Position numbers and translations under genes: made by a program. This document shows positions 1 through 8,876 of a stretch of DNA of 49,648 bases, piece after piece (the first letter of the stretch is position 1; every line of letters begins with the position of its first letter). The notes below the pieces were generated by a model that ran no database searches, was not told where the DNA came from, and was given only the letters and a program-made list of their open reading frames with translations. The DNA comes from Candidatus Glomeribacter gigasporarum BEG34 (GTDB taxonomy: Bacteria; Pseudomonadota; Gammaproteobacteria; Burkholderiales; Burkholderiaceae): contig NZ_CAFB01000039.1 in assembly GCF_000227585.1 (NCBI RefSeq), positions 57,261 through 106,908 on the forward strand, read 5' to 3'.

Positions 1-361
1 AGCAGCAGTTCCCGCTCCATCTCGGCCAAAGATGCCATGACGTGAAAGAAGCACCGGCCCGCTGGGGTACTGGTGTCAATGGCGTCGGTCAGGCTTCGGA
101 AGTGAATGCCCTGCTGGGATAAACCCCCGACCAGTTCAACCAGATGTTTGACACTGCGCCCTAAGCGATCCAGCTTCCAGACGACCACCCGTGTATCTTT
201 TGGGCGCAGCATCTCAAGCGTTTTAGCCCACCCGGGACGCGCTGTATGCCCTGCGCTCGCCTTGTCTTTAAAGATTTTCTGGCAGCCCGCCTGCGTAAGG
301 CATCCTTCTGAAGCGTAAGATTTTGGTCTTGCGTAGAAACGCGCGCGTACCCAATCAGCAT
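1..361 (-). pseudogene. tnpR: Tn3-family resolvase (TnpR), frameshifted and cut by the window edge
   Basis: Read leftward from the ATG at 361, the product starts MLIGYARVSTQDQNL, the N-terminal serine-recombinase motif whose serine (in YARVSTQ) attacks DNA at the res site. After about 20 residues the frame breaks. A missing base near 293 moves the rest (KIFKDKASA..., VWKLDRLGRSVKHLVEL, MASLAEMERELL) into another frame, which stays open to position 1. The resolvase would resolve cointegrates made by the transposase that reads the other way from 515. The res site would be expected in the divergent gap 362-514, but I could not identify its subsites. It is a pseudogene unless the missing base is a sequencing error. 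Confidence 0.85.
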
Positions 362-514
362 GAGACTGCCAAAAGATTCTTGAAACCCGTGGAAAGGTGA
401 CAGAATTGAGAAAAGACTTTCAAGAGTGATGTTCAAGAATACAAAAGTCAGGATTTTATGAGGCACAGCGGCAGGGTACGGTAGACTATCAGAAACAAAG
501 GTTGACAAGCAGCC

Positions 515-3510
515 ATGCCGCGTCGTTGGGTGCTGTCTGCAGCGGAACGCGAGAGTCTGTGAGCGCTGCCTGAACATCAGGATGCCCTGATTCGGCATGA
601 CACGTTCAGCGAGTCTGATCTGTCCATCATTCGCCAGCGTCGCAAGGCTGCCACTCAGCTGGGATTTGCAGTCCAGCTGTGTGACATGCGCTCCCCAGGC
701 AGGATGTTGGAGATAGAAGAGCCCCCTTTTTCTCCGGTGCTGAGCTTCGTGGCAGCCCAGCTTAAATGACCGTTAGACATTTGGGCTGAGTACGGGCAAC
801 GGGCAGAGACGCGCCGAGCACATCTGGTTGAACTGCAGTCTGTGTTTGGCTTGAGGCCCTTTACAGTGCGATGTCACAAATCTTCTGTGCAGGCGTTGGC
901 ACCACTGGCACAGCAGACCGATAAAGGCATCATGCTAGCCAAGGCGCTGATTGAGGCACTCCGCAGCCGTTGAATCCTGCTGCCATCGATCCTAATGATC
1001 GATAGGATTTGCGCAGAAGCCATGACACGCGGCAATCGACCCCTTTATTCCGCGCTCACAGCAGGTTTGACCCAGGCTCATCGGCAGAAGCTAGAGCATC
1101 TGCTCAACCTACATGAACACAGCAAAATCAGCCTATGAGCCTGGCTACGTCAGTCGCCCAATGCGCCGAATGCCCAGCACCTGTGAGCACATCTGGATGG
1201 GCTTAAAACGCTGGAAGCGCTGAGATTGCCAGAGGGTCTTGAGCACCGGATACATCAGAATCGGCTTTTAAAGCGCGCTCGTGAAGGCGCTCAAATGACT
1301 GCCCAACATTTGCGTGATCTGGAAAGTACACGTCGGCACGCCACGCGGGTTGCTGTCGTGCTGGAAGTTCAATCGACAATCATCGAGAGATCATTGACCT
1401 GCATGACCGCATCATGGGCCGTCTTTTCAATTGGGCTAAACACAGTCACGCGCAGCAGTTCCAGGAATCCGGCAAGACAATCCACGAAAAGATGCGTTGA
1501 TACGGGAAAATCGGCACGGTCCTGCTGGCCGCCAGGACAGAGGGTACAGACGCCTTTTCAGCGATTGAAGCGCTCATTTCATGGGAAACGTTTGCAAAAA
1601 TCGTGACAGCAACACAAGACCTCACCCCAAGGGAGTTTGACGACCTGCATCGCATTGGAGACGGCGATGCGCAGGTCCGTCGATATGCCCCCGCGCTTCT
1701 GGATGCCCTGCAGATGAAAGTCGCGCCTGCAGCACAGGATGTGTTGTCTGCTGTAGAGACGCTCAAAACACTCAACGCGGAGAATGCCCGAAAAGTACCA
1801 CAAGACGTGCCCACCCGCTTTGTGCGAAAACGCTGGGAAAGCCTGGTCTTCAAGGCAGAGGGTGTGGATCGGCGCTTTTACGAACTGTGCACACTGTCCG
1901 CACTGAAAAATGCACTGCGTTCAGGTGATCTTTGGGTGCAAGGCTCTCGCCAGTTCAAGGATTTCGGGGATGATCTATGACCGACGGATCCATTCTCTGC
2001 GCGCAGTCTATCTCATCATTTAGCCATTGAGACAGACTGCGATGCCTATCTTCACGAACGCCTCTCCAAACTGACGCAACAACTGAACATCGTCCGTCGC
2101 CTGGCAAAGGCAGAGGCATTGCCAGAGGCCGTCATGACCCCATCCGGTCTGAAAATCACGCCGCTGAACAACAGCGTACCTGACGCAGCTGATGTGTTGA
2201 TCCAGCAAGCCTACAGCCTGCTGCCGCCTATCAAAATCACTGAATGGCGGGTGGAAGTAGACAAATGGACAGACTTCACCCGCCCCTTCACGCCCCTAAA
2301 AACAGGCGATTTGGCCAAGCACAAATCCCTGCTGCTCACCCCCCTTCTGGCAGATGCCATCCACCTGGGTTTAAGCAAGATGGCCGAATCCTGCTCTGGA
2401 ACCCCCTATGCCAAGCGGGCCTGGCTACAAGCATGGCATGTTCGAGATGAAACCTATTCGGCAGCTTTGGCAGCACTGGTGAATGCGCAGTTTCGACATC
2501 CTTTTGCAGGAGACTGGGGCGATGGGTCGACCGCTTCCTCAGACGGCCAGCGCTTCAGAGTGGGCGGGCACGCGGAACGGGGCGGCAATATCCACCCCAA
2601 ATAGGGCAGTGAACCCGGCATCCAATTCTACACGCATGTCTCCGATCAGGATACGCCGTTTCATACCAAGGTGATCAATGTCGGCGTTCGAGATGCGACC
2701 TATGTATTGGATGGGTGGCTGTATCACGAATCAGACTTGCGAATTAAAGCGCATGACACGGATACCGCGGGCTTTACCGATCATGTGTTTGGCCTGATGC
2801 ATCTCTTAGGCTTCCGGTTTGCGCCCCGTATCCGTGATCTCGCCGATAAACGGTGGTACGTGCCGGGTAAACCGGCGGATTTCCCTGATGTGGCTGCTTT
2901 GGTGGGTGGTTCGATCAATACCAAGCATATCCGAAGCCACTGGAACGAGATTCTTCGGCTGGCGGCATCCATTCGTCAGGGGACTGGGACGGCTTCTCTG
3001 ATGCTGCGCAAGCTCAGCAGCTCTCCCAGACAAAACGGACGGGCGGTAGCCCTTAGAGAACTGGGCAGGGTCGAGCGTAGTGTGTTGACCTTCGATTGGC
3101 TGCACAACGTCGAGCTGCACCGCCGCGTCAACGCGCGGCTGAACAAAGGCGAAGCCAGAAATGCGCTCACCAGAGCCGTCTTCTTTCACCGGCCGGGCGA
3201 GATGCGAGACCGTAGCTTCGAGAACCAGCGTCATCGCGCCAGCGGCCTTACGCTGGTGACAGCAGCTATCGCGTTGTGGAACTCAGTCTATCTAGAACGG
3301 GCAATCCAGGCGCTCAGGGAGCATAGCCAGTCTATTGAGGCGTACCTTCTAGTATATCTGTCACCGTTGGGCTGGGAGCATATCAATTTGACGGGGAATG
3401 ATGTTTGCAGCAGGGAAAAACGCCCAGGAAAGGAACATTCAGGCCCTTGCGACCCTTCCCTCAGGCTTAGCGTACTCTGTCCTCCGTTGCGTGACGCGAC
3501 CCCACATTGA
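515..3510 (+). pseudogene. tnpA: Tn3-family transposase (TnpA), heavily decayed
   Basis: The ATG at 515 opens MPRRWVLSAAERESL, the usual start of a Tn3-family TnpA, followed at once by a stop. TnpA-like segments continue in shifting frames: FSESDLSIIRQRRKAATQLG near 607, the piece 2119-2604 with WGDGSTASSDGQRF (around a catalytic Asp of the DDE core), an in-frame TAG near 2602, then 2671-3510 with [19 protein letters not shown] and the C-terminal [15 protein letters not shown] full TnpA is about 980-1000 aa and the remains cover most of that length. There are many stops and frame changes, so this copy cannot make transposase. The coding end runs through the terminal inverted repeat at 3466-3503, as is normal in this family. 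Confidence 0.88.
3466..3503 (-). repeat. Tn3-type 38-bp terminal inverted repeat (right end)
   Basis: Read from the outer end on the minus strand it begins GGGGTCGCGTCACGCAACGG and ends ACGCTAAG at 3466. The GGGG outer end and the conserved TAAG inner end are hallmarks of Tn3-family 38-bp ends, and the length is exactly 38. It looks intact although the transposase is not, so it could still be mobilised in trans by a related transposase. Confidence 0.9.
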
Positions 3511-3869
3511 ATGCCTAATAAGGTGAGTGCTTTACTTAAAAGTTTAATCGGAGATACGTGATAACGGCCATTAAACTTTAGGCGCATTTGTTCTCTTGTT
3601 ATGTAGCCCTTATTCTCAAGCTCTTTGAGTCCCCTGTATAAAGTTGCTTCACTAGAAAGTAAAGCATCCGCGCAAAGACGATCCCGCCGGGGAAAAATAG
3701 CGCTGCTGGGCTTTGAAATATTGAAAAAAGAGAGTATGCCAAAAAGAGTTCGGCGAGCCGCCATGCCTAAATCAAGGCATTTTGTCCGATCAAAGACTGT
3801 AGCTCTAGCTTCTATTAGAAGAGCAGGCAATGTGCAAGGACGAGCAGAAACCTGTTGCGCAGAAGTCAT
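3504..3869 (-). pseudogene. Winged-HTH protein (possibly replication-linked), truncated by Tn3 insertion
   Basis: The ATG at 3869 (complement) is preceded by a GAGGG ribosome-binding site. About 122 residues remain before the transposon end. They include CADALLSSEATLYRGLKEL and ENKGYITREQMRLKFNGRY, which form a winged helix-turn-helix: recognition helix LSSEATLYRGLKELENKGY followed by a wing. This pattern occurs in plasmid replication-associated and regulatory proteins; I do not recognise the exact family. The reading frame runs on into transposon DNA to 3288, so the product is a chimera. Position next to parAB and to short direct repeats (3961-3986) makes a replication role plausible but unproven. 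Confidence 0.55.
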
Positions 3870-3960
3870 AATTTCCCTCTTTATGGGCGAAGCAATCCAT
3901 AGAGACTTGATTTCTGCTTAACAACAGCTATACTACTAATTCCAAAATGTGTTTTCAGTA

Positions 3961-3986
3961 GTGCGCTGTTGTGCGCTGTTGTGCGA
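3961..3986. repeat. Short tandem repeats, GTGCGCTGTT x 2.6
   Basis: GTGCGCTGTT occurs at 3961-3970 and 3971-3980, and GTGCGA follows at 3981. The array lies about 90 bp upstream of the HTH gene start in a 293-bp stretch (3870-4162) without other genes. It could be an iteron-like binding site for the truncated HTH protein, but two and a half copies is few for an origin. The rest of the stretch holds the stem-loops at 4081-4107 and 4153-4170. Confidence 0.45.
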
Positions 3987-4080
3987 AGCAAAAGTCAAGT
4001 TTCTGGTTAAGTCTTCTAGTTCAGACCTCTGGTGGGACAGAAGTCAGAACTGAGACAAAGTCAGAATCTCTCTGCATCTC

Positions 4081-4107
4081 AAAGGCCAAGGCGGTAACCT
4101 TAGCCTT
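4081..4107 (+). terminator. Possible rho-independent terminator
   Basis: AAAGGCCAAGG and CCTTAGCCTTT pair with one mismatch around a 5-nt loop and are followed by GTTTTAT on the plus strand. No clear rightward gene ends just upstream, so it may instead slow leftward transcription leaving parB. Low confidence. Confidence 0.35.
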
Positions 4108-4152
4108 TGTTTTATGCAGTTACATGTTGATTAAGTCATGACGGTTCCTTTT

Positions 4153-4170
4153 AAGGGTGTTCTTACCCTT
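4153..4170. repeat. Inverted repeat over the parB stop codon
   Basis: AAGGGT (4153-4158) and ACCCTT (4165-4170) are perfect 6-bp arms around a 6-nt loop. The parB stop is at 4163-4165. It could be a weak leftward terminator, but the minus strand has no U-run after the stem. Confidence 0.3.
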
Positions 4171-5122
4171 TTAATGTGTCTTGAATAAACTGTACGATTT
4201 TCGTTTTCCATTCGGATGCTATAGCGGGATTTTTGAACCGAACAGTCAGTATTCCGTCTCTGTTTCTAACTGAGCAAAAAAGTGATTTCCCAGAATGGAT
4301 TACGTGCTCTTCTTCTGACGAAATCTCCCCTCTTTTTCTATTAGAGGCCTTTACAAAAGCAATAGCCTGATTTTGCGTAAAGCGCTGGTCTTCAATGAGG
4401 CGTTTTACCGCTGCTATCACAAACTCCTCTTTATCCTTTGATAGTCGAACTAATTCTTCTGCTGCATTGCTACCAAGTCGATTGAGGTCATGATGTTGCT
4501 TAAGTAGTTCAATAGCTTTGGTAGGCAAACGCTCATAGGAAAATATCCGAGAGACTTGAGATTTGCTAATACCCGCTTCGGCAGCAAGTTTTTGCTGATC
4601 AAATCCGGTTTGTTTTTGGCGTTTCTTAAAACCCAAGTACTTTTCCAGGTCGGGCAAGGCAGGAGAGAGCAAATTGGAATAGAACGCTGCTAAGTCAGCC
4701 TCACCATCGCCTAATTCTTGAATAATCGCAGGAATGGACTTTCTGCCCAGTTCTCGATACACATAGACACGATTATGGCCTGCTATGAGTTCGAATCCTC
4801 CTTCAGGACGGCGTACAACACTAATAGGCGTGACGAGCGGATTCTTCGCAAGGTTGTCTTTTAATTCCTGAAATTGTTCTGACGTTAGCTTACGACGTCG
4901 ATCCACGATTTCATGTATCTCTTCTAAAGGCAGATCAAGTGCTTGGCCGAGGCGAGCTTCAAGTTCATCAGCGCGCGTCTCTGCTTCTACAATCCGGCCT
5001 TGTATATCAAGAAGACGACCCGGTGAAGTTTTGGGCGCTCTAGACTTTTCTAGAGCGTTCGGGGAACGGCTTTTTACTTGTATATTGACCGTCTTGGCAA
5101 GCAGTTTGTCACCGATTCCCAT
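4163..5122 (-). CDS. parB: ParB-family partition protein
   Basis: A 319-aa ParB/RepB-type centromere-binding protein, expected to load on parS and activate the ParA ATPase. An N-terminal arm (1-75) with a coiled-coil-like stretch leads into the ParB/sulfiredoxin fold: RKLTSEQFQELKDNL, then IAGHNRVYVYRELG, where GHNR (115-118) stands in for the common GERR box. A helix-turn-helix follows, QKLAAEAGISKSQVSRIF (about 176-193). The start overlaps the 3' end of parA by 14 nt, so the two are translated together. No frame break is seen. The downstream end carries a small stem-loop over the stop codon. A second, unrelated-looking ParB lies at 25637 without a ParA partner. Confidence 0.9.
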   Translation of the reverse strand: MGIGDKLLAKTVNIQVKSRSPNALEKSRAPKTSPGRLLDIQGRIVEAETRADELEARLGQALDLPLEEIHEIVDRRRKLTSEQFQELKDNLAKNPLVTPISVVRRPEGGFELIAGHNRVYVYRELGRKSIPAIIQELGDGEADLAAFYSNLLSPALPDLEKYLGFKKRQKQTGFDQQKLAAEAGISKSQVSRIFSYERLPTKAIELLKQHHDLNRLGSNAAEELVRLSKDKEEFVIAAVKRLIEDQRFTQNQAIAFVKASNRKRGEISSEEEHVIHSGKSLFCSVRNRDGILTVRFKNPAIASEWKTKIVQFIQDTLKG

Positions 5123-6300
5123 TTGATCCCTCTTTTTTGTTCCATATCCGCATAAACTGCAGGTCGAAGTGTTCTGCTAATCGATCCAATGGTTCCTTAT
5201 AGCGCCGGTATGCTTCAGCGCTACCCTCCGCCTTTGATAAGTCATAGACTGTTGATAATTGTGCGGATGTTCCTTTTGCTACAGAGGATTCAGGAATTTC
5301 GATAGGCAGTAAATGGCCGCCATATGCTTTTTGCAACCACCCTCGGACCACCTGTGATATGCTGCCGATTTTGACCTTGGTTAGCACAATGTTGATAGAG
5401 TCAAAGCGTTTAGACTCAAGAACGCCTGGCAATTTTTCGGCTATATCTGAAAATAGGTGCCAAAATTGTGTCGAACTGGCGAAATCAAACGCATCAGGTG
5501 GACAAGGCATTAACACGCCGTCAGATGCGATCAATGCGTTGATGGTTAGATAACTCAGCGCCGGAGGCGTATCGATGACGATAACATCGTAGCTTTCTGT
5601 CAGCGGCTTGATTCCTTTGTTCAATATGTCCCAGAATTGAAATCTGCTTGTCTTGATCACTCTAGAGGGAATAATGAACTCTGCATCGAATAGTACGGAT
5701 AAGGCTGGGATTAAATCTAAACGATGCCAATATGTACTTTGCGGTGCATATGTCAAATCTTCTTTCTCGCCTTCAATGAGTGGCAGTAAAGTTTGCTCTT
5801 CTTGAATTTCGGCATCCGGTGCCCAACCGCATAACTGCGTGGTTGTACCTTGTGGGTCACAATCAATGACTAGGACGCGTCGCCCGCGCAAAGTAAGCGC
5901 TTGCGCTAGAGAGACTGCTGTGGTGGTTTTAGCGACTCCGCCTTTGAAATTTCCGACCGTAATAATTCGCCCCCGTTTTCCTTCTGGGCGAGCAACATAT
6001 CCACTTGCAGTACGAACCCATGATCACATCTTCGAGGGAAAAAACTTTGCTTTGACCATGACCATGCGACTCGCCTGCTGGTAAATCTCCTTTTTTGGTT
6101 AAGTGATGAAACCGTGCCTTATCAAGGTTGCATAGCGCAGCGATCTGCGTTGTTTTGAAGGTAGGTGCCTTTTTTCTAGGGTAAGGCTCTAGCATGGCAT
6201 CCCGGATTTGATCCAATATATCTGTCGCTTGTTCAGCAACACCTAACAACGCTTTAATAGAAACCGACTCGTCAACGGTTGGCAAGTAAGTTTTGAGCAT
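5109..6300 (-). pseudogene. parA: ParA partition ATPase with N-terminal HTH region, split by a frame break
   Basis: The ATG at 6300 opens MLKTYLPTVDESVSIKALLG, an N-terminal region with an HTH-like segment (TTQIAALCNLDKARFHHLTK) typical of larger, autoregulating plasmid ParAs. Near 6018 the frame shifts by +1 (one base gained or two lost): the HTH part ends in EDVIMG, and the ATPase part resumes as VRTASGYVARPEGKRGR. The ATPase half is intact, with deviant Walker A NFKGGVAKTTTA (5921-5950), VLVIDCDPQGTTTQ and VIVIDTPPALS. Joined, the protein would be about 395 aa, the usual size. The 15-bp inverted repeat at 6315-6359 just upstream is the likely operator. If the break is real, the ATPase half would need an internal start and would lose autoregulation. 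Confidence 0.85.
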
Positions 6301-6314
6301 ATCAAATTTGCGCG

Positions 6315-6359
6315 CTAATTTTTCAGTTTCTTTGTAAAAGATGAAAACTGAAAAATTAG
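6315..6359. promoter_or_regulatory. Perfect 15-bp inverted repeat, likely parAB operator
   Basis: Arm CTAATTTTTCAGTTT (6315-6329) and its exact reverse complement (6345-6359) flank a 15-bp spacer, ending 15 bp upstream of the parA start codon. ParA proteins with an N-terminal HTH repress their own promoter at such sites in other plasmids, so this is the natural candidate. A parS function is an alternative. Confidence 0.65.
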
Positions 6360-6462
6360 ACAGATCAATAAAATATAAACAGACTTTAAAATACAACACA
6401 AACTGTAAATTTACAAGGGTGATATTTATTCAATTTGCGAATAGGTTGTTTTAAAGATACAA

Positions 6463-6828
6463 ATGCTAACGGACAATGTTCTTGCTCTCATGAATAGTAC
6501 GCTGACTTCTCTTGAGAAGAGGGCGATACATTCTGACGTTAGAAAATACAGTAAGAAATATCATTTGTTTGATATAATAAAATTATTTTTTATGCCAATA
6601 TATAGCGATCTCGGGCATTTTGTACATGAGGTAACGGTCAAAGCAAAGGCATATCTGGCTCATTGTGAAACATCCTGGCAGCAGCAGGCTTACGAGTCGA
6701 AGCGAAAGTTCCTTGTATCCAAAAGCATGAAAATTGTGAAAAGACTTTTGATACTCATATTTTTGATTCCTTCAGTTGTGAAATCCAAGATAATTATATT
6801 GGAAGAGGTGATGTCTACACACTCATAA
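6463..6828 (+). CDS. Hypothetical protein, AT-rich
   Basis: A 121-aa ORF, unusually AT-rich compared with the pil genes that follow. It begins MLTDNVLALMNSTLTSLEKR, is lysine-rich in the middle, and has a hydrophobic segment (LLILIFLIPSVV) near the end. No good ribosome-binding site is visible before the ATG. I do not recognise a family. It lies between the divergent parA promoter and the pil operon. It may be a remnant or a recently acquired gene, or not a gene at all. Confidence 0.35.
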   Translation: MLTDNVLALMNSTLTSLEKRAIHSDVRKYSKKYHLFDIIKLFFMPIYSDLGHFVHEVTVKAKAYLAHCETSWQQQAYESKRKFLVSKSMKIVKRLLILIFLIPSVVKSKIIILEEVMSTHS

Positions 6829-6840
6829 AAACCAGTTGCT

Positions 6841-7194
6841 TTGAAAGGACACACAAAAGAAGAGAAAGCAGTTCCTCTTGCGAACATTAAACTCATCCCT
6901 ATCCCTGCACAAACCGTTTCTGCTTCACCTTCTCAACCCGTCTGGCTGGCCAAAACGGGCAGCACGCTGCGCGAATCCGTCTTACAGTGGGCGGATAAGG
7001 CAGGTTGGCAAGTGCTCTGGATGCCGGAGGATTTGGACTATCCAATTATTGCGGATTTGCGCTATGAAGGGTCATTTGAGCGCGCCGTGACCGATCTTTT
7101 TCATGCGTATGAGAAAGCCGAGCGTCCATTTTGGGTGAACGGCAATTCAACGCAAAAAGCGTTGATGGTCACGGAAAGGCACGCCGCGCAATGA
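6841..7194 (+). CDS. pilL: PilL C-terminal (TcpQ-like) domain protein, short
   Basis: This 117-aa product carries SGSTLRES-type residues: GSTLRESVLQWADKAGWQVLW, PEDLDYPII, GSFERAVTDLFHAYEKAERP and FWVNGNSTQKALMV. This is the TcpQ-type domain found at the C-terminus of R64 PilL, which helps the secretin assemble. R64 PilL is roughly three times longer and has a signal peptide; here only the domain is left, with a TTG as the likely start and no signal sequence. Either it is a 5'-truncated pilL or the true start is lost upstream. Its stop overlaps the pilN start (ATGA), so it is the first visible cistron of the pilus operon. Confidence 0.7.
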   Translation: MKGHTKEEKAVPLANIKLIPIPAQTVSASPSQPVWLAKTGSTLRESVLQWADKAGWQVLWMPEDLDYPIIADLRYEGSFERAVTDLFHAYEKAERPFWVNGNSTQKALMVTERHAAQ

Positions 7195-8873
7195 ATCGCG
7201 TCTGTTTTCTATGGATGGCCTGGACTGTCATGTCTCTCACCGCCTGCACCAGCCTGCGCAACATCGACCACACGATGCAGTGGGGAGAGGAGAGCGCTGC
7301 TCAAGCGCATGAACTGGCACAGTCGATGCGCGAACGGCCTGCGCCTGTGCGCGATACGGTGGTGTTCAGCGATACGCCGATTGTCGTTTTAAAACCGCTG
7401 CGTAGAGCTCAATCCGCGCATCGGTCTGAACCGCTGAATTGCATGATCACGTTTGCGCCCGTGATGCCGGTGGATATTTTAGAGTTCGGGCAGATGGTCA
7501 CGAAGTTATGCGGCATTCCGGTGCGTGTGACGCCAGACGCTTTAGCAGCGGTCAACGGTTCGCTCACAGCGGGCGGTACACCTTCGAGTCAAGGCGCACC
7601 GGTGAATCCTCCGCCCTTGCCACCTCTACCGCCGCTTCCCGCGTTGCCGGGCGTGTCCAACCAGGCGGGCGCCGCATGGTCCACTGCATCGTCCGGGTTG
7701 ATTTCCAATATCAAATGGAGCCATCAACCGGTGGAAGGCTTGCTCGATGTCGTGACGGCGCGGCTGGGCCTGAGCTGGCGTGTGGTGGAAGGCGTCATCT
7801 CGATTTTCTATCTCGACACGCGCACCTTTCATTTCTATGCCATTCCCAGCGCCACGGATATGCAATCGGTGGTTCAATCCGGAACAACCACAGCGGCGGG
7901 TGTCTCCGGTGGGACGGGCGGCGGACTCTCCGGTCAGACGGGGAGCAGCCAGACGACCTCCGTTTCGCTTAAAAGCTCGATTTCGGACGATCTGGCGAAA
8001 ACCGTCCAGTCGATGCTCACGCCCCAAGTTGGCCGGATGGCGATGTCCGCCGCCACCGGCGCGCTGACGGTGACGGACACGCCGGAAGCGCTGACGCGCG
8101 TCGCACAGTATCTGCAGAGCGAAAACCGCCTGATGACGCAACAGGTGCTGCTCAATGTCAAGGTGATTTCGGTCACGTTGACGGATCAAGATCGTCTCGG
8201 CATCGACTGGAATCTGGTCTACAAGACGCTCAGCGGCAGTTTTGGTGTCCATCTTAAGAATGCGCTCCAAACGGAGTCCGGAGGACTTGCCGGATCCGTC
8301 GGAATTCTGGATACCGCAGCGGGCACGGCTGCGCCATTCTCCGGCTCCAGCCTGGTGATCCAGGCGCTTTCCAGGCAAGGCCGGGTCTCGACCATCACGT
8401 CGCCGTCCGTGACCACCCTCAATTTACAGCCGGTGCCGGTGCAAATTGCCCGGCAGACCAGTTATCTCGCGAGCGTGCAAACGACGAACACTGCTCAAGT
8501 CGGTTCCACCACTTCGCTCACGCCCGGCACAGTGACCACCGGCTTCAACATGAATCTGTTGCCCTATGTGATGCCGGATCACGACCTGCTGCTGCAGTAT
8601 TCGATCAATCTGAGCGCCCTGCAGCGTCTGCGCTCGGTCAAAAGCGGCGATAGCCTGATCGAAATTCCGGAGGTCGATAACCGGATTTTTTCCCAGAAGG
8701 TGCGGCTCAAGTCTGGCCAGACGCTGGTGCTCTCCGGTTTCGAGCAATCGATTGATCGCGGCTCAAAGTCCGGCGTCGGCAATCCCAACCATCTGCTGCT
8801 CGGCGGCGAGCGGGATACGGACAACCGGCGGGATGTGATTGTCGTGCTGATTACGCCGGTCATCATGGAGTAA
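7191..8873 (+). CDS. pilN: PilN-type outer-membrane secretin lipoprotein
   Basis: Starts at the ATGA overlap with the pilL stop. The first 20 residues form a lipoprotein signal ending LTAC, so Cys is the lipidation site. The 560-aa product has N-domains, a low-complexity Pro/Gly/Ser stretch (about 125-160 and 240-265), then the secretin core: VGRMAMSAATGALTVTDTPE, LLNVKVISVTLTDQDRLGID, ITSPSVTTLN and the C-terminal FSQKVRLKSGQTLVLSGFEQ. It would form the outer-membrane pore through which the thin pilus passes. The low-complexity insert is common in R64-like PilN. No defect is visible. Confidence 0.9.
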   Translation: MNRVCFLWMAWTVMSLTACTSLRNIDHTMQWGEESAAQAHELAQSMRERPAPVRDTVVFSDTPIVVLKPLRRAQSAHRSEPLNCMITFAPVMPVDILEFGQMVTKLCGIPVRVTPDALAAVNGSLTAGGTPSSQGAPVNPPPLPPLPPLPALPGVSNQAGAAWSTASSGLISNIKWSHQPVEGLLDVVTARLGLSWRVVEGVISIFYLDTRTFHFYAIPSATDMQSVVQSGTTTAAGVSGGTGGGLSGQTGSSQTTSVSLKSSISDDLAKTVQSMLTPQVGRMAMSAATGALTVTDTPEALTRVAQYLQSENRLMTQQVLLNVKVISVTLTDQDRLGIDWNLVYKTLSGSFGVHLKNALQTESGGLAGSVGILDTAAGTAAPFSGSSLVIQALSRQGRVSTITSPSVTTLNLQPVPVQIARQTSYLASVQTTNTAQVGSTTSLTPGTVTTGFNMNLLPYVMPDHDLLLQYSINLSALQRLRSVKSGDSLIEIPEVDNRIFSQKVRLKSGQTLVLSGFEQSIDRGSKSGVGNPNHLLLGGERDTDNRRDVIVVLITPVIME

Positions 8874-8876
8874 TCG

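Larger units (their letters stand above)
1..3503. mobile_element. Tn3-family transposon remnant, right part
   Basis: Divergent tnpR and tnpA with a res-containing gap, closed on the right by a canonical 38-bp repeat, define this as the right part of a Tn3-family unit. The left end lies outside the window. The insertion point at 3503/3504 falls inside a leftward HTH gene (3504-3869). Family knowledge predicts a 5-bp target duplication; the candidate is ACATT at 3504-3508, which cannot be checked without the left end. Confidence 0.85.

Noticed and set aside
7626-8378. 250-codon open frame on the minus strand inside pilN
   Set aside because: It lies antisense to a clear secretin gene, is rich in Arg, Gly and His as expected from a GC-rich shadow frame, and has no recognisable motif.
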